From Pseudomonas neuropathica (GTDB taxonomy: Bacteria; Pseudomonadota; Gammaproteobacteria; Pseudomonadales; Pseudomonadaceae), in assembly GCF_015461835.1 (NCBI RefSeq), contig NZ_JACOPX010000002.1:124001-188000 (forward strand): a stretch of 64,000 bases of DNA. Reading direction: 5' to 3'. The notes under the pieces were generated by a model, which saw nothing but the letters and a program-made list of their open reading frames with translations, was not told the origin of the DNA and did no database searches. This document shows positions 10,098 to 19,614 of this stretch, in pieces (position 1 is the stretch's first letter; each line of letters begins with the position of its first letter). Both the position numbers and the translations under genes were made by a program.

Positions 10098-10113
10098 CGC
10101 CATTTTAATGGCG
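10098..10113. promoter_or_regulatory. Perfect palindrome, candidate AmrZ-type operator
   Basis: CGCCATT-TT-AATGGCG is a perfect 7-bp inverted repeat about 220 bases upstream of the algD -35 box. In P. aeruginosa AmrZ binds a GGCCATTACCAGCC site far upstream of algD; the GCCATT half-site is shared. The assignment is by resemblance only. Confidence 0.45.
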
Positions 10114-10164
10114 CCAAAAAATTCTCCCTGTCTTTTCTAATATTAGTTTCACTCGACACTGATC

Positions 10165-10209
10165 ATTTTTTTCAGTAGTGGCACCTAAATTTTTTCAGCG
10201 TAGTGGCAC
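10165..10209. promoter_or_regulatory. Two direct repeats, candidate activator sites for algD
   Basis: TTTTTTTCAG-TAGTGGCAC and TTTTTTCAGCG-TAGTGGCAC recur 25 bases apart (TAGTGGCAC at 10176 and 10201), with a further inverse copy (GTGCCA) near 10280. The factor is unknown to me. Confidence 0.45.
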
Positions 10210-10332
10210 AAAACTATCTAACGTGATTTTTCGCCTGTTATTAAAGGTCGAAAACGAAAGTGCTATCAAATTGAGACCAGTGCCATCTCTGACAATATTT
10301 CAAGAAATTTCAGATTTCGCGATGAGCGGACA

Positions 10333-10360
10333 GGAACTTCGTTCGAATGCATAGCTCATA
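10333..10360 (+). promoter_or_regulatory. AlgU (sigma-22, RpoE-like) promoter of algD
   Basis: GGAACTT at 10333-10339 and TCATA at 10356-10360 with a 16-base spacer match the AlgU consensus GAACTT-N16/17-TCtgA. This promoter would give a leader of about 465 bases before the algD ATG. Confidence 0.72.
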
Positions 10361-10685
10361 CCACCGGTAACGATTCTCGCCGAGTTTGTACGAGATAACT
10401 TACGCAGAGCAGATAGCCATGTAACCAAGTTGTCACAGCAACTTGCCTAGATGACTAACTAGTCTCAAAACAGACGGTGGACAGGAGATACGCACCATTT
10501 ATATCCCCTACAAAGGCCATGGCCGCGCCCTGATAAACGTGCTCGCCTGAGCACCCAACCGCTTGATTTACAGGACTTTCATCCTGACATCGAGCGCGCA
10601 AGACGATTGCACAAGAGTCTTCTCCAAAGAGGATCGGCTGCATAACAGGGCAAGTCATAACAACAAGGCCTGGTTGCGCACATCT

Positions 10686-10769
10686 TGAGTGCACTTATTT
10701 AGACACTCGAAACTTAGTATGCCTGCACACGGCATTGTGGCGCCTGCGTGCCGCACTTTCGAGTGCACT
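10686..10769 (+). other. Structured segment of the algD leader
   Basis: CACTCGAAA (10704-10712) pairs perfectly with TTTCGAGTG (10757-10765), enclosing further complementary segments. The palindromic octamer AGTGCACT occurs twice (10688 and 10762) in the context GAGTGCACTWA. It could be an RNA hairpin, an operator pair, or both. Confidence 0.45.
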
Positions 10770-10831
10770 AATGAACGCTGAACACCATTAACTCCGGCCT
10801 CTAAGGCCTGATATATACAGAGGTAATTGCG

Positions 10832-12148
10832 ATGCGCATCAGCATATTTGGTTTGGGTTACGTTGGCGCAGTATGTGCCGGTTGCCTGTCTGCACGGGGC
10901 CATGACGTAGTTGGCGTCGATGTTGCCAAAGACAAGATCGACATGATCAACGCCGGCAAGTCGCCGATTGTTGAACCCGGCCTGGGCGAACTTCTGCAAC
11001 AGGGTATCCAGACCGGTCGTCTGCGTGGCACGACCAACTTCGCCGAGGCGATTCGCGACACCGACCTGTCGATGATCTGCGTGGGTACGCCGAGCAAAAA
11101 GAACGGCGACCTCGAACTGAACTACATCGAAGCGGTATGCCGCGAGATCGGTTTTGTCCTGCGTGAAAAAACCACCCGCCACACCATCGTCGTGCGCAGC
11201 ACCGTGCTGCCGGGCACTGTCGCCAACGTGGTGATCCCGATTCTCGAAGACTGCTCGGGCAAGAAGGCCGGTGTCGACTTCGGCGTTGCGGTCAACCCGG
11301 AATTCCTGCGTGAATCCACCGCCATTGCCGACTACGACCTGCCACCGATGACCGTCATCGGCGAGTTCGACAAGGCCTCGGGCGACGTTCTGCAATCGCT
11401 GTACGAAGAACTCGACGCACCGATCATCCGCAAGGACATCGCCGTCGCCGAGATGATCAAGTACACCTGCAACGTCTGGCACGCGACCAAAGTGACCTTC
11501 GCCAACGAGATCGGCAACATCGCCAAAGCCGTCGGCGTCGATGGCCGTGAAGTGATGGAAGTGGTCTGCCAGGACAAGACCCTCAACCTGTCCCAGTACT
11601 ACATGCGCCCGGGCTTCGCTTTCGGCGGTTCGTGCCTGCCGAAAGACGTGCGCGCCCTGACCTACCGCGCCGGTTCGCTGGACGTCGAAGCGCCGCTGCT
11701 CAACTCGCTGATGCGCAGCAACGAATCGCAAGTGCAGAACGCCTTCGACATCGTGGAAAGCCACGACAAACGCAAAGTCGCCCTGCTCGGTCTGAGCTTC
11801 AAGGCCGGCACCGACGACCTGCGCGAAAGCCCGCTGGTAGAACTGGCCGAGATGCTGATCGGCAAGGGTTACGACCTGAGCATCTACGACAGCAACGTCG
11901 AGTACGCCCGTGTTCACGGCGCGAACAAAGACTACATCGAGTCGAAGATCCCGCACGTGTCGTCCCTGCTCAATTCGGACTTCGATTCGGTGATCGATAA
12001 CTCCGACGTGATCATCCTCGGCAACCGCGACGAGAAGTTCCGCTCGCTGGCTCAGGAAGCACCGCACGGCAAACAGGTCATCGACCTGGTGGGCTTCATG
12101 GCCAAAGCCACCGACACCGGCACTCGCACCGAAGGTATCTGCTGGTAA
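10832..12148 (+). CDS. algD: GDP-mannose 6-dehydrogenase AlgD
   Basis: 438 residues (P. aeruginosa AlgD has 436). It performs the NAD-dependent four-electron oxidation of GDP-mannose to GDP-mannuronate, the committed step of alginate synthesis in the cytosol. The NAD motif GLGYVG is at residues 7-12, the catalytic Cys268 lies in GGSCLPKD, and the C-terminal domain carries LGLSFKAGTDDLRESP. It is the first gene of the twelve-gene operon, with an AGAGG ribosome-binding site. Unlike in many relatives, a family A repeat separates it from alg8. Confidence 0.97.
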   Translation: MRISIFGLGYVGAVCAGCLSARGHDVVGVDVAKDKIDMINAGKSPIVEPGLGELLQQGIQTGRLRGTTNFAEAIRDTDLSMICVGTPSKKNGDLELNYIEAVCREIGFVLREKTTRHTIVVRSTVLPGTVANVVIPILEDCSGKKAGVDFGVAVNPEFLRESTAIADYDLPPMTVIGEFDKASGDVLQSLYEELDAPIIRKDIAVAEMIKYTCNVWHATKVTFANEIGNIAKAVGVDGREVMEVVCQDKTLNLSQYYMRPGFAFGGSCLPKDVRALTYRAGSLDVEAPLLNSLMRSNESQVQNAFDIVESHDKRKVALLGLSFKAGTDDLRESPLVELAEMLIGKGYDLSIYDSNVEYARVHGANKDYIESKIPHVSSLLNSDFDSVIDNSDVIILGNRDEKFRSLAQEAPHGKQVIDLVGFMAKATDTGTRTEGICW

Positions 12149-12155
12149 AGCAGCC

Positions 12156-12254
12156 CTGTAGGAGCTGTCGAGTGAAACGAGGCTGCGATCTTTTCGGGAA
12201 CACCAAAATCCCAAGCGAAAGATCAAAAGATCGCAGCCTTCGGCAGCTCCTACA
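12156..12254. repeat. Family A inverted repeat inside the alginate operon (algD-alg8)
   Basis: CTGTAGGAGCTGTCGAGTGAAACGAGGCTGCGATC faces GATCGCAGCCTTCGGCAGCTCCTAC. The left arm has the variant head TCGAGTGAAACGA in place of CCGAAGG, as does one arm at 59721. It starts seven bases after the algD stop. Confidence 0.85.
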
Positions 12255-12317
12255 TGTCCTTGCAAGTTTTTGTAAGCCTGCCTTAACCCCATCGGGCCCG
12301 GCCCGAGATACAGACGG

Positions 12318-13808
12318 ATGCAGATTATGCACAGGCTAAAACACGGCCTACTTCAGGCCGCCGGTTGGCTGTTCTACCTAAGTTTGTTGATGGGCCTGGC
12401 CTTGATGCTGCCCACGTCCACATTCGACTCCGAGTCGAAGGACTTCATTTTCCTGATTGGCGCCGTGGGTATCTGGCGCTACTCGATGGGTGCAACGCAC
12501 TTTGTGCGCGGCATGATTTTTCTCTACATCGTTTACCCGCACCTGCGCCGCAAAGTGCGCAAGCTGGGTAAAGCGGCGGACCCGTCGCATGTGTTCCTGA
12601 TGGTCACCAGTTTCCGTATTGACGCGCTGACCACTGCGCAGGTCTACAGCTCGGTGATCCGCGAAGCCATCGACTGCGAACTGCCGACTACCGTGGTCTG
12701 CTCGATCGTGGAAATGTCCGATGAGCTGCTGGTCAAGGCGCTGTGGGCACGGATGAATCCGCCAGAACGCGTGAAGCTCGACTTCGTGCGCATTCCCGGC
12801 ACCGGCAAACGCGATGGCCTGGCCTACGGTTTCCGCGCGATCTCCCGTCACCTGCCGGACGACCGCGCCGTGGTGGCCGTGATCGATGGCGACACCGTGC
12901 TCGGTGAAGGCACCGTGCGCAAGACCGTGCCGTGGTTCCAGCTGTTCGGCAACGTCGGCGGCCTGACCACCAACGAGTTCTGCGAAGTGCGCGGCGGCTA
13001 CATCATGAGCGAATGGCACAAGCTGCGTTTCGCCCAGCGCCACATCAACATGTGCTCGATGGCCCTGTCCAAACGCGTGCTGACCATGACCGGTCGTATG
13101 TCGGTGTTCCGCGCCACCGTGGTGACCAACCCGGAATTCATTGCCGACGTGGAAAGCGACTCGCTGCAACACTGGCGTCTGGGCCGTTTCAAGTTTTTGA
13201 CCGGCGACGACAAGTCGAGCTGGTTCAGCCTGATGCGCCTCGGTTACGACACTTTCTACGTGCCTGACGCAGCGATCAACACCGTTGAACACCCGCCGGA
13301 AAAGAGCTTCATCAAGGCCAGCCGCAAATTGATGTTCCGCTGGTACGGCAACAACCTGCGGCAGAACTCGCGAGCGCTGGGCCTGGGTGTGAAACGCCTT
13401 GGCGCCTTCACCTCGGTGGTGCTGTTCGACCAACGCGTATCGATGTGGACCTCGCTGCTCGGCCTGACCGTGGCGATGATCGCCAGCTTCAAGTACGGCA
13501 CCGCGTTCATCCTGGTTTACCTGCTGTGGATCGGCATCACCCGCTTGATTCTGACGTTGCTGTTGTCGTGTTCCGGTCACCGCATCGGCCCGGCTTACCC
13601 GGCGATTCTCTATTACAACCAGATCGTCGGTGCGCTGGTGAAGATCTACGTGTTCTTCCGCCTCGACCAGCAATCCTGGACTCGCCAACCCACTTCCCTG
13701 ACCCGTGATCTCGCCAGCTTTCAACGTTGGTTCAACACCTGGTCGTCTCGGACCATGACCTTCTCCGCCGGCAGCATTTTCGTCGCCGTGCTGCTGATGA
13801 TGGTCTGA
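12318..13808 (+). CDS. alg8: Alginate polymerase Alg8 (family 2 glycosyltransferase)
   Basis: 496 residues, an inner-membrane processive glycosyltransferase that joins mannuronate from GDP-mannuronate. N-terminal membrane segments (about 10-30 and 40-75) precede the catalytic domain with [13 protein letters not shown] and QHWRLGRFK; further membrane segments lie at about 380-460. The start at 12318 ([10 protein letters not shown]) or ATG 12327 are both possible; P. aeruginosa Alg8 has 494 residues and does not settle it. It works with the c-di-GMP receptor Alg44 encoded next. Confidence 0.95.
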   Translation: MQIMHRLKHGLLQAAGWLFYLSLLMGLALMLPTSTFDSESKDFIFLIGAVGIWRYSMGATHFVRGMIFLYIVYPHLRRKVRKLGKAADPSHVFLMVTSFRIDALTTAQVYSSVIREAIDCELPTTVVCSIVEMSDELLVKALWARMNPPERVKLDFVRIPGTGKRDGLAYGFRAISRHLPDDRAVVAVIDGDTVLGEGTVRKTVPWFQLFGNVGGLTTNEFCEVRGGYIMSEWHKLRFAQRHINMCSMALSKRVLTMTGRMSVFRATVVTNPEFIADVESDSLQHWRLGRFKFLTGDDKSSWFSLMRLGYDTFYVPDAAINTVEHPPEKSFIKASRKLMFRWYGNNLRQNSRALGLGVKRLGAFTSVVLFDQRVSMWTSLLGLTVAMIASFKYGTAFILVYLLWIGITRLILTLLLSCSGHRIGPAYPAILYYNQIVGALVKIYVFFRLDQQSWTRQPTSLTRDLASFQRWFNTWSSRTMTFSAGSIFVAVLLMMV

Positions 13809-13843
13809 CCTGCCCCTATTGAATTAACAAGGAAATCGCTCCC

Positions 13844-15013
13844 ATGAATACCGCCGTCAACGCCAACGTAGTGCATGAATCCGAAGCCCAGCGCCAACAC
13901 GCCCGCGTGAAAATCCCGGCCAAACTGCGTTTCTTCGGCCCTGACCGGACGCCGGTCGAAGCGCGGGTCATCGACCTGTCGGCCGGTGGTCTGGCCTTCA
14001 ACGCCGGGCAACTGCCGCTGACCATCGGCCAGGTGTACAAGGCGCGTCTGCAATTTGTCATCGACAACCTCGGCATCGCCATGGACGTTGAATTGCAGGT
14101 GCGTTCCTTCGACCGCCAGACCGGCCGCGCCGGCTGCCAGTTCCAGAATCTGGAACCGCAGGATATTTCCACCCTGCGCCACTTGATCACCTCGCACCTG
14201 GCCGGCGACATCGTCAGCATCGGCGAAGTGCTGGCGACCCTGCAGCGCGACAACTTCACCAAGGCGCGCAAGGTCAAGGACGGCGGCTCCGGCATGACTC
14301 CGTTCGGTCGCCTGAAAGCAGTGACGTTCAGCGCCGGCATCTTCGCCGTTGGCCTGGTCGCGGCGGGTTTCATTTTCAAATCGGTGTACAGCATGTACTT
14401 CGTCAGCCACGCGCAGGCCGGTCTGGTCAGCGTGCCGGGGATGAACATCACCATGCCGCGTGACGGCACCGTGCAGAGCCTGGTCAAGTCCGACGGCGTT
14501 GCAGCGAAAGGCGCGCCACTGGCGACCTTCAGCACCAGCATGCTCGACGTGCTCAAGGGCCATCTGGAAGAAGATCAACTGTCGCCGGCCAAGGTTGAAG
14601 AACTGTTCGGCAAGCAAATGACCGGCACCCTGACCTCGCCGTGCGATTGCACCGTGGCCCAGCAACTGGTGGCTGACGGTCAGTACGCCAGCAAGGGCGA
14701 TGTGATCTTCCAACTGGTGCCGCGCAACACCCAGGCCACCGTCGATGCACGCTTCTCCTATCGCCAGTTCGGCGACGTGCGTCCCGGCACCCCGGTGAGC
14801 TTCCAGATTGCCGGCGAAGACAAGACCCGCACCGGCAAGATCGTCAGCAGCACCAGCCTGAAGAGCGCCGACCTGTCCTCCGACATCCGCGTACAGATCC
14901 AGCCTGACGAGCCGCTCGACAGCAGCTTGGCCGGCCGCCCGGTGGAAGTGAACAGCGACCGTGGCCCGAACCTGAACTGGCTGATCGACAAAGCCATGGC
15001 TGCCGGTCTTTAA
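13844..15013 (+). CDS. alg44: Alginate co-polymerase Alg44 (PilZ domain, c-di-GMP receptor)
   Basis: 389 residues. The N-terminal PilZ domain has the c-di-GMP-binding residues R17 and R21 (RQHAR) and D44 and S46 (DLSAGG), in the numbering known for P. aeruginosa Alg44. A membrane segment at about 160-185 leads to a periplasmic HlyD-like domain thought to bridge to the export porin. c-di-GMP binding switches on polymerisation by Alg8. GGAAAT precedes the ATG. Confidence 0.96.
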   Translation: MNTAVNANVVHESEAQRQHARVKIPAKLRFFGPDRTPVEARVIDLSAGGLAFNAGQLPLTIGQVYKARLQFVIDNLGIAMDVELQVRSFDRQTGRAGCQFQNLEPQDISTLRHLITSHLAGDIVSIGEVLATLQRDNFTKARKVKDGGSGMTPFGRLKAVTFSAGIFAVGLVAAGFIFKSVYSMYFVSHAQAGLVSVPGMNITMPRDGTVQSLVKSDGVAAKGAPLATFSTSMLDVLKGHLEEDQLSPAKVEELFGKQMTGTLTSPCDCTVAQQLVADGQYASKGDVIFQLVPRNTQATVDARFSYRQFGDVRPGTPVSFQIAGEDKTRTGKIVSSTSLKSADLSSDIRVQIQPDEPLDSSLAGRPVEVNSDRGPNLNWLIDKAMAAGL

Positions 15014-15028
15014 GTCGAGGATATGCCT

Positions 15029-16528
15029 GTGACTACTCCTATCTTCAACACACCGCCGACCCTGTGGGAGCGAGCTTGCTCGCGATGGGAGCGCCGCGGT
15101 TTGTCTGATGTACCGAGTTGCCTGAATCGCGAGCAGGCTCACTCCTACATGGGAACAGTGTGTGCCTTGGCATTGGCGGTGAGTCTGGCCGGTTGTGCCG
15201 GCCTGCCCGATCAGCGTCTGGCCAACGAAGCGCTCAAACGTGGCGACACCGCCACCGCTGCGCAGAATTATCAGCAACTGGCCGATCTCGGTTACAGCGA
15301 AGCGCAAGTCGGCCTCGCCGATATCCAGGTCGACAGCCGCGACCCGGCGCAAATGAAACAGGCCGAAGCGACTTACCGCGCCGCCGCCAGTGTTTCGCCG
15401 CGTGCTCAGGCCCGTCTCGGCCGCTTGCTGGTGGCCAAGCCGGGTTCCACCGAAGCCGAGCACCACGAAGCCGAAAGCCTGCTGAAAAAAGCCGCCGCCA
15501 ATGGCGAAGGCAACACGTTGATCCCGCTCGCGATGCTGTACCTGCAATACCCGCACAGCTTCCCGAACATCAACGCTCAGCAGCAGATCGATCAGTGGCG
15601 CAAATCCGGTTACCCGGAAGCCGGTCTGGCGCAGGTGCTGCTGTATCGCACTCAGGGCACCTACGACCAGCACCTGGATGACGTGGAAAAGATCTGCAAA
15701 ACCGCGCTCAACACCACCGACATCTGCTACGTCGAACTGGCCACGGTCTATCAGAAACGTGCCCAGCCAGAGCAACAGGCCGAGCTGATCAAGCAGATGC
15801 AGGCCGGTTACAGCCGTGGCACCGTCACCGCACAACGCGTCGATTCCGTCGCCCGTGTATTGGCCGACTCGACCCTCGGCAAGACCGACGAGAAAACCGC
15901 GCAGTCGCTGCTGGAGCCGATCGCTCCGGGTTACCCGGCGTCGTGGGTGACCCTCGCACAACTGCTCTACGACTACCCGGAACTGGGCGACGTCGACCAG
16001 ATGATGAAGTACCTCGACAACGGCCGCGCCGCCGACCAGCCACGCGCCGAGCTGTTGCTGGGCAAGCTCTACTACGAAGGCAAACTGGTCCCGGCCGACG
16101 CCAAAGTCGCCGAAGAACATTTCCAGAAAGCCGTTGGCCGCGAAGTCGCCGCCGACTACTACCTCGGCCAGATCTATCGCCGTGGTTACTTGGGCAAGGT
16201 CTATCCGCAGAAGGCCCTCGACCACCTGCTGACCGCTGCGCGCAACGGCCAGAACAGCGCCGACTTCGCCATCGCCCAGCTGTTCTCCCAAGGCAAAGGC
16301 ACCAAGCCCGACCCGCTCAACGCCTACGTGTTCAGCCAATTGGCCAAAGCACAAAACACCCCGCAAGCCGATGAGCTGGCGACCACCCTCGCCGCGCAAC
16401 TGCCGCCCGAGCGTCTGGCCGAAGCCCAGCGTCTGCTGCAACAAGAGCAAGCCAGCCGTGGCGCTCTGAACCCGAACACGCTGCAACTGCACGCCCTGCA
16501 AGAAGAAGACGGCGAGGAAAAATTATGA
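15029..16528 (+). CDS. algK: Alginate export lipoprotein AlgK with repeat-derived N-terminus
   Basis: AlgK is an outer-membrane-anchored lipoprotein of TPR/Sel1 repeats that helps assemble the AlgE porin and links it to the periplasmic scaffold. The body from [22 protein letters not shown] onward is typical. The N-terminus is not. After [13 protein letters not shown] a family B palindrome (15063-15150) is read through in frame and adds about 28 residues rich in Arg and Glu, before the hydrophobic core [14 protein letters not shown]. This puts the lipobox cysteine at residue 56 instead of about 20-28. The GTG at 15029 was chosen over the ATG at 15023 because GAGG lies eight bases upstream. An ATG inside the repeat at 15148 could give a short signal peptide without positive charge. 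The length of 499 exceeds P. aeruginosa AlgK (475). Confidence 0.9.
   Translation: MTTPIFNTPPTLWERACSRWERRGLSDVPSCLNREQAHSYMGTVCALALAVSLAGCAGLPDQRLANEALKRGDTATAAQNYQQLADLGYSEAQVGLADIQVDSRDPAQMKQAEATYRAAASVSPRAQARLGRLLVAKPGSTEAEHHEAESLLKKAAANGEGNTLIPLAMLYLQYPHSFPNINAQQQIDQWRKSGYPEAGLAQVLLYRTQGTYDQHLDDVEKICKTALNTTDICYVELATVYQKRAQPEQQAELIKQMQAGYSRGTVTAQRVDSVARVLADSTLGKTDEKTAQSLLEPIAPGYPASWVTLAQLLYDYPELGDVDQMMKYLDNGRAADQPRAELLLGKLYYEGKLVPADAKVAEEHFQKAVGREVAADYYLGQIYRRGYLGKVYPQKALDHLLTAARNGQNSADFAIAQLFSQGKGTKPDPLNAYVFSQLAKAQNTPQADELATTLAAQLPPERLAEAQRLLQQEQASRGALNPNTLQLHALQEEDGEEKL
15063..15150. repeat. Family B inverted repeat inside algK
   Basis: TGTGGGAGCGAGCTTGCTCGCGAT on the left and ATCGCGAGCAGGCTCACTCCTACA on the right, about 40 bases apart, lie wholly inside the 5' coding part of algK and are open in its frame. 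Confidence 0.87.
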
Positions 16529-18006
16529 AGTTGAATCCATTCGTGAAGGCCGGCATTGGCCTTTCGTTCGCGCTGATCTGGTCTTGCCCGACACTGGCCG
16601 CGATGACTGAAACCAAGAACTTCGGCCTGGAAGTGAAAGTCACCGGCCAGTCCGAAGACGACCGTGACCTCGGCACCGCCGGTGGCGGCGACGTCAATGG
16701 CGTCGGCCTCGACCTGCGTCCATGGATCTACGGCGAAAGCGGCGCGTGGAGCGCCTACGCCATGGGCCAGGCCGTGACCTCGACCGACATCATTGAAACC
16801 GACACCCTGCAACAATCCGACGGTGAACAAGCCACCGACAACAGTGATCGCAAAACCAAGAAAAACTACCTGGCGATGCGCGAGTTCTGGGTCGGCTACA
16901 GCGGCCTCACCCCGTACCCGGGCGAGATGCTCAAGTTCGGTCGCCAGCGTCTGCGCAATGACGACGGCCAATGGCGCGACACCAATATCGAAGCGCTGAA
17001 CTGGACCTTCGACACCACCCTGTTGCGCGCCAACGCCGGTGTTGCCGAACGCTTCAGCGAATACCGCACCGACCTCAAAGAGCTGGCGCCGAAAGACAAG
17101 GATCGCCTGCACGCCTACGCCGATGCCGCTTACCAGTGGACGCCGGGGCAATGGGTCGGCATTCGCGGTCATCACACCCACGATGACGGCAAACTCGATT
17201 ACGCCGAACCGGGCGTCCCGCGCGATTCGCTGGATAAAACCCAGAACGGCGACATCAGCTGGCTCGGCCTGACCGCCGACAGCGACGCCTACAACTGGCG
17301 CAACACCAACACCGTCAACTACTGGGGCAGCATCACCGGCATGAGCGGCGACCGTGACACGGTCAATGCGCTGAACGCCGATGGTTCGCGCCCGGCGCAA
17401 GCCAAGCGCAGCGATGACGTCAACGGCTGGGCCACCGACATCGGTGTGCGCCTGCGCCTCGATCCGCAATGGCAAGTCGGCGGTGCCTATGCCCGCGCCA
17501 GCGCCGATTACGAACAGAACGGTCTGGAGAGCAACCGCTCCAACTACACCGGTACTCGTTCGCGTGTGCACCGTTTCGGTGAAGCCTTCCGTGGCGAAAT
17601 GAACAACATGCAGACCGCCACCCTGTTCGGTTCGTGGATGGTCAACGATGAGTACGACGCCAGCCTGATCTACCACAAGTTCTGGCGTGTCGACGGCAAC
17701 AAGCCGGTGGGCAGCAACGGCATCAATGCCGTGGAAAACAACACCGACGACGCCACCGGCGCGATTCTCTCCAGCACCTCGCTGCCGCTTGAAGACGGCA
17801 ACAAGGACCTGGGTCAGGAGATGGACCTGGTTGTCACCAAGTACTTCAAGCAAGGCCTGTTGCCGGCGGCGTTGAGCCAGTCGATCGACGAGCCTTCGGC
17901 CCTGGTGCGCTTCCGTGGCGGTGTGTTCAAACCGGGCGATGCCTACGGCAAGCAGGTTGATTCGTACATGCACCGCGCGTTCATCGACGTGATCTGGCGC
18001 TTCTGA
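16525..18006 (+). CDS. algE: Alginate outer-membrane porin AlgE
   Basis: 493 residues (P. aeruginosa AlgE has 490). A signal peptide ends at about residue 26 (CPTLAA), followed by an 18-strand barrel with alternating polar and apolar strands and a terminal phenylalanine (VIWRF). It is the electropositive outer-membrane pore through which alginate leaves. The ATG overlaps the algK stop by four bases (ATGA), implying coupled translation with its assembly lipoprotein. Confidence 0.96.
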   Translation: MKLNPFVKAGIGLSFALIWSCPTLAAMTETKNFGLEVKVTGQSEDDRDLGTAGGGDVNGVGLDLRPWIYGESGAWSAYAMGQAVTSTDIIETDTLQQSDGEQATDNSDRKTKKNYLAMREFWVGYSGLTPYPGEMLKFGRQRLRNDDGQWRDTNIEALNWTFDTTLLRANAGVAERFSEYRTDLKELAPKDKDRLHAYADAAYQWTPGQWVGIRGHHTHDDGKLDYAEPGVPRDSLDKTQNGDISWLGLTADSDAYNWRNTNTVNYWGSITGMSGDRDTVNALNADGSRPAQAKRSDDVNGWATDIGVRLRLDPQWQVGGAYARASADYEQNGLESNRSNYTGTRSRVHRFGEAFRGEMNNMQTATLFGSWMVNDEYDASLIYHKFWRVDGNKPVGSNGINAVENNTDDATGAILSSTSLPLEDGNKDLGQEMDLVVTKYFKQGLLPAALSQSIDEPSALVRFRGGVFKPGDAYGKQVDSYMHRAFIDVIWRF

Positions 18007-18032
18007 TGCAAACCGCCAAGGGAGTGCCCGAC

Positions 18033-19604
18033 ATGATCAGCACCAGGATAGGCTCACTCAGCCTGCTGGCCGGCGCGATGCTGCTGGCCAGCGCAGGCGC
18101 CTTCGCCAATGTGGAGCCGGCAAAGCCTGCGACCACGGCCAAAGAGCTGCAACAGGCCAAGACGTACACCGTCAGCAGCGCACCCACCGACGCGCTGAAT
18201 CTGGCCGCGCCGAAACTGCCCGACCTGTCCGGCTTCACCGCCGAGGCCGCTGCGGCGAAAATCGTCCGCAGCAAACCGGGCAAGATCAGCGTGCGCCGGA
18301 TGATGCAGGAAGACGCCCTTAAGGACTTCATCGGCGGCGATAACAAGATGGCCGAATGGGTGGTGCGTCAGCACGGCATCCCGCAGGCGATCTTCGTCGA
18401 CGACGGCTACATGAACCTCAAGGATCTGGCGCAGAAACTGCCAAAGCAGTATTTCAGCGAGACCGCGCCGGGCGTTTACCTGGCGAAGTTGCCGATCGTC
18501 GTTGGCCGTAAAGGCATCCTCGAAATCGACGGCCAGACCCAGGAATTGCGCCTGTCGCAAGAAGCCGGCTCGTTCCTGGTCAACGACGGCCAGTTGTTCG
18601 TACGTGACACCAAAATCACTGGCTGGCGCGAGAAGGACAACGGCCCGGCGACCTTCCGTTCGCCGAAGGAATTCCGTCCGTTCCTGCTCGCCTGGGGCGG
18701 CACCGAGACCTACATCGTCAACAGCAAGATGGCCAGTTTCGGCTACGCCAACAGTAAGTCGTACGGGGTGAGTATTTCCCAGTACACGCCGAACATGGCC
18801 AAGGTGCTCAAGCGTCCTGAACCGACCGGCTGGATCGTCGGCTCCGAATTCTCCGACATGTGGTACGGCTTCTACTGCTACGAGACCCGCGACTTCGTGG
18901 TCAAGGGCAACACCTACAAAGACAACATCGTCTACGGCATCGACCCGCACGACCGTTCCCACGGCCTGATCATTGCCGAGAACACCGTTTACGGTACGAA
19001 GAAGAAGCACGGGATCATTATTTCCCGTGAGGTCAACGACAGCTTCATCTTCAACAACAAAAGCTACGACAACCACCTCTCAGGCCTGGTGATCGACCGT
19101 AACAGCGTCAACAACATCATTGCCTACAACGAGATCTACAAGAACCACACCGACGGCATCACCCTCTATGAGTCCGCCGACAACCTGCTGTGGGGCAACA
19201 AGGTCATCAGCAACAAGCGCCACGGCATCCGCATTCGTAACAGCGTGAACATCCGCCTCTACGAAAACGTCGCCATGGCCAACGGTTTGACCGGTGTCTA
19301 CGGCCACATCAAAGACCTCACCGACACCGACCGTGACATCAAGCTCGACCCGTTCGATGCACAGGTGTCGCTGATCGTCGTCGGCGGTGAGCTGGCGGCG
19401 AATGGCAGCGGCCCGCTGTCGATCGATTCGCCGTTGAGTGTCGAGCTGTATCGCGTGTCGATGCTGGCGCCGACCAAATCCAGCGGCATCAGCTTCAATG
19501 GCATCCTCGGCGAGCGCCAGGATGAAATTCTCGACCTGCTGGTGCGCCAGCAGAAAGCCGTGCTGATCGACCCTGTCGAACGCCAGACCGAAATGCGGGA
19601 CTGA
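18033..19604 (+). CDS. algG: Mannuronan C5-epimerase AlgG
   Basis: 523 residues from the start at 18033. It converts mannuronate residues to guluronate in the periplasm and belongs to the secretion scaffold. A signal peptide ends at AGAFA (residue 25). The right-handed beta-helix carries the catalytic DPHD at 304-307. AAGGGAG lies eight bases upstream of 18033. An alternative ATG at 18006 overlaps the algE stop but would lengthen the signal peptide without adding charge, so it is less likely. Confidence 0.94.
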   Translation: MISTRIGSLSLLAGAMLLASAGAFANVEPAKPATTAKELQQAKTYTVSSAPTDALNLAAPKLPDLSGFTAEAAAAKIVRSKPGKISVRRMMQEDALKDFIGGDNKMAEWVVRQHGIPQAIFVDDGYMNLKDLAQKLPKQYFSETAPGVYLAKLPIVVGRKGILEIDGQTQELRLSQEAGSFLVNDGQLFVRDTKITGWREKDNGPATFRSPKEFRPFLLAWGGTETYIVNSKMASFGYANSKSYGVSISQYTPNMAKVLKRPEPTGWIVGSEFSDMWYGFYCYETRDFVVKGNTYKDNIVYGIDPHDRSHGLIIAENTVYGTKKKHGIIISREVNDSFIFNNKSYDNHLSGLVIDRNSVNNIIAYNEIYKNHTDGITLYESADNLLWGNKVISNKRHGIRIRNSVNIRLYENVAMANGLTGVYGHIKDLTDTDRDIKLDPFDAQVSLIVVGGELAANGSGPLSIDSPLSVELYRVSMLAPTKSSGISFNGILGERQDEILDLLVRQQKAVLIDPVERQTEMRD

Positions 19605-19614
19605 GGATAATTTT

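Larger units (their letters stand above)
10023..10831 (+). promoter_or_regulatory. Long regulatory region and leader of the alginate operon
   Basis: This 809-base AT-richer interval separates yaaA from algD and holds no credible gene. From left to right it contains a 13-bp hairpin (10034-10063), a perfect palindrome (10098-10113), two TAGTGGCAC direct repeats (10176 and 10201), an AlgU-type promoter (10333-10360) and a structured leader (10686-10769). A very large upstream region with remote activator sites is characteristic of algD in P. aeruginosa. The start codon is served by AGAGG at 10818. Confidence 0.75.

Noticed and set aside
10455-10500. AlgR-like box (inverse of CCGTCTGTT near 10472)
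   Set aside because: Two mismatches to CCGTTTGTC and opposite orientation; too weak to report as a feature.
10455-10694. 79-codon minus-strand frame in the algD leader
   Set aside because: Cysteine-rich, no ribosome-binding site, no recognisable family, and located inside the leader RNA; most likely chance.
13721-16501. Very long minus-strand open frame (926 codons) antisense to alg8-alg44-algK
   Set aside because: It mirrors strongly coding plus-strand genes; high-GC third positions create open antisense frames, and its translation has no family features.
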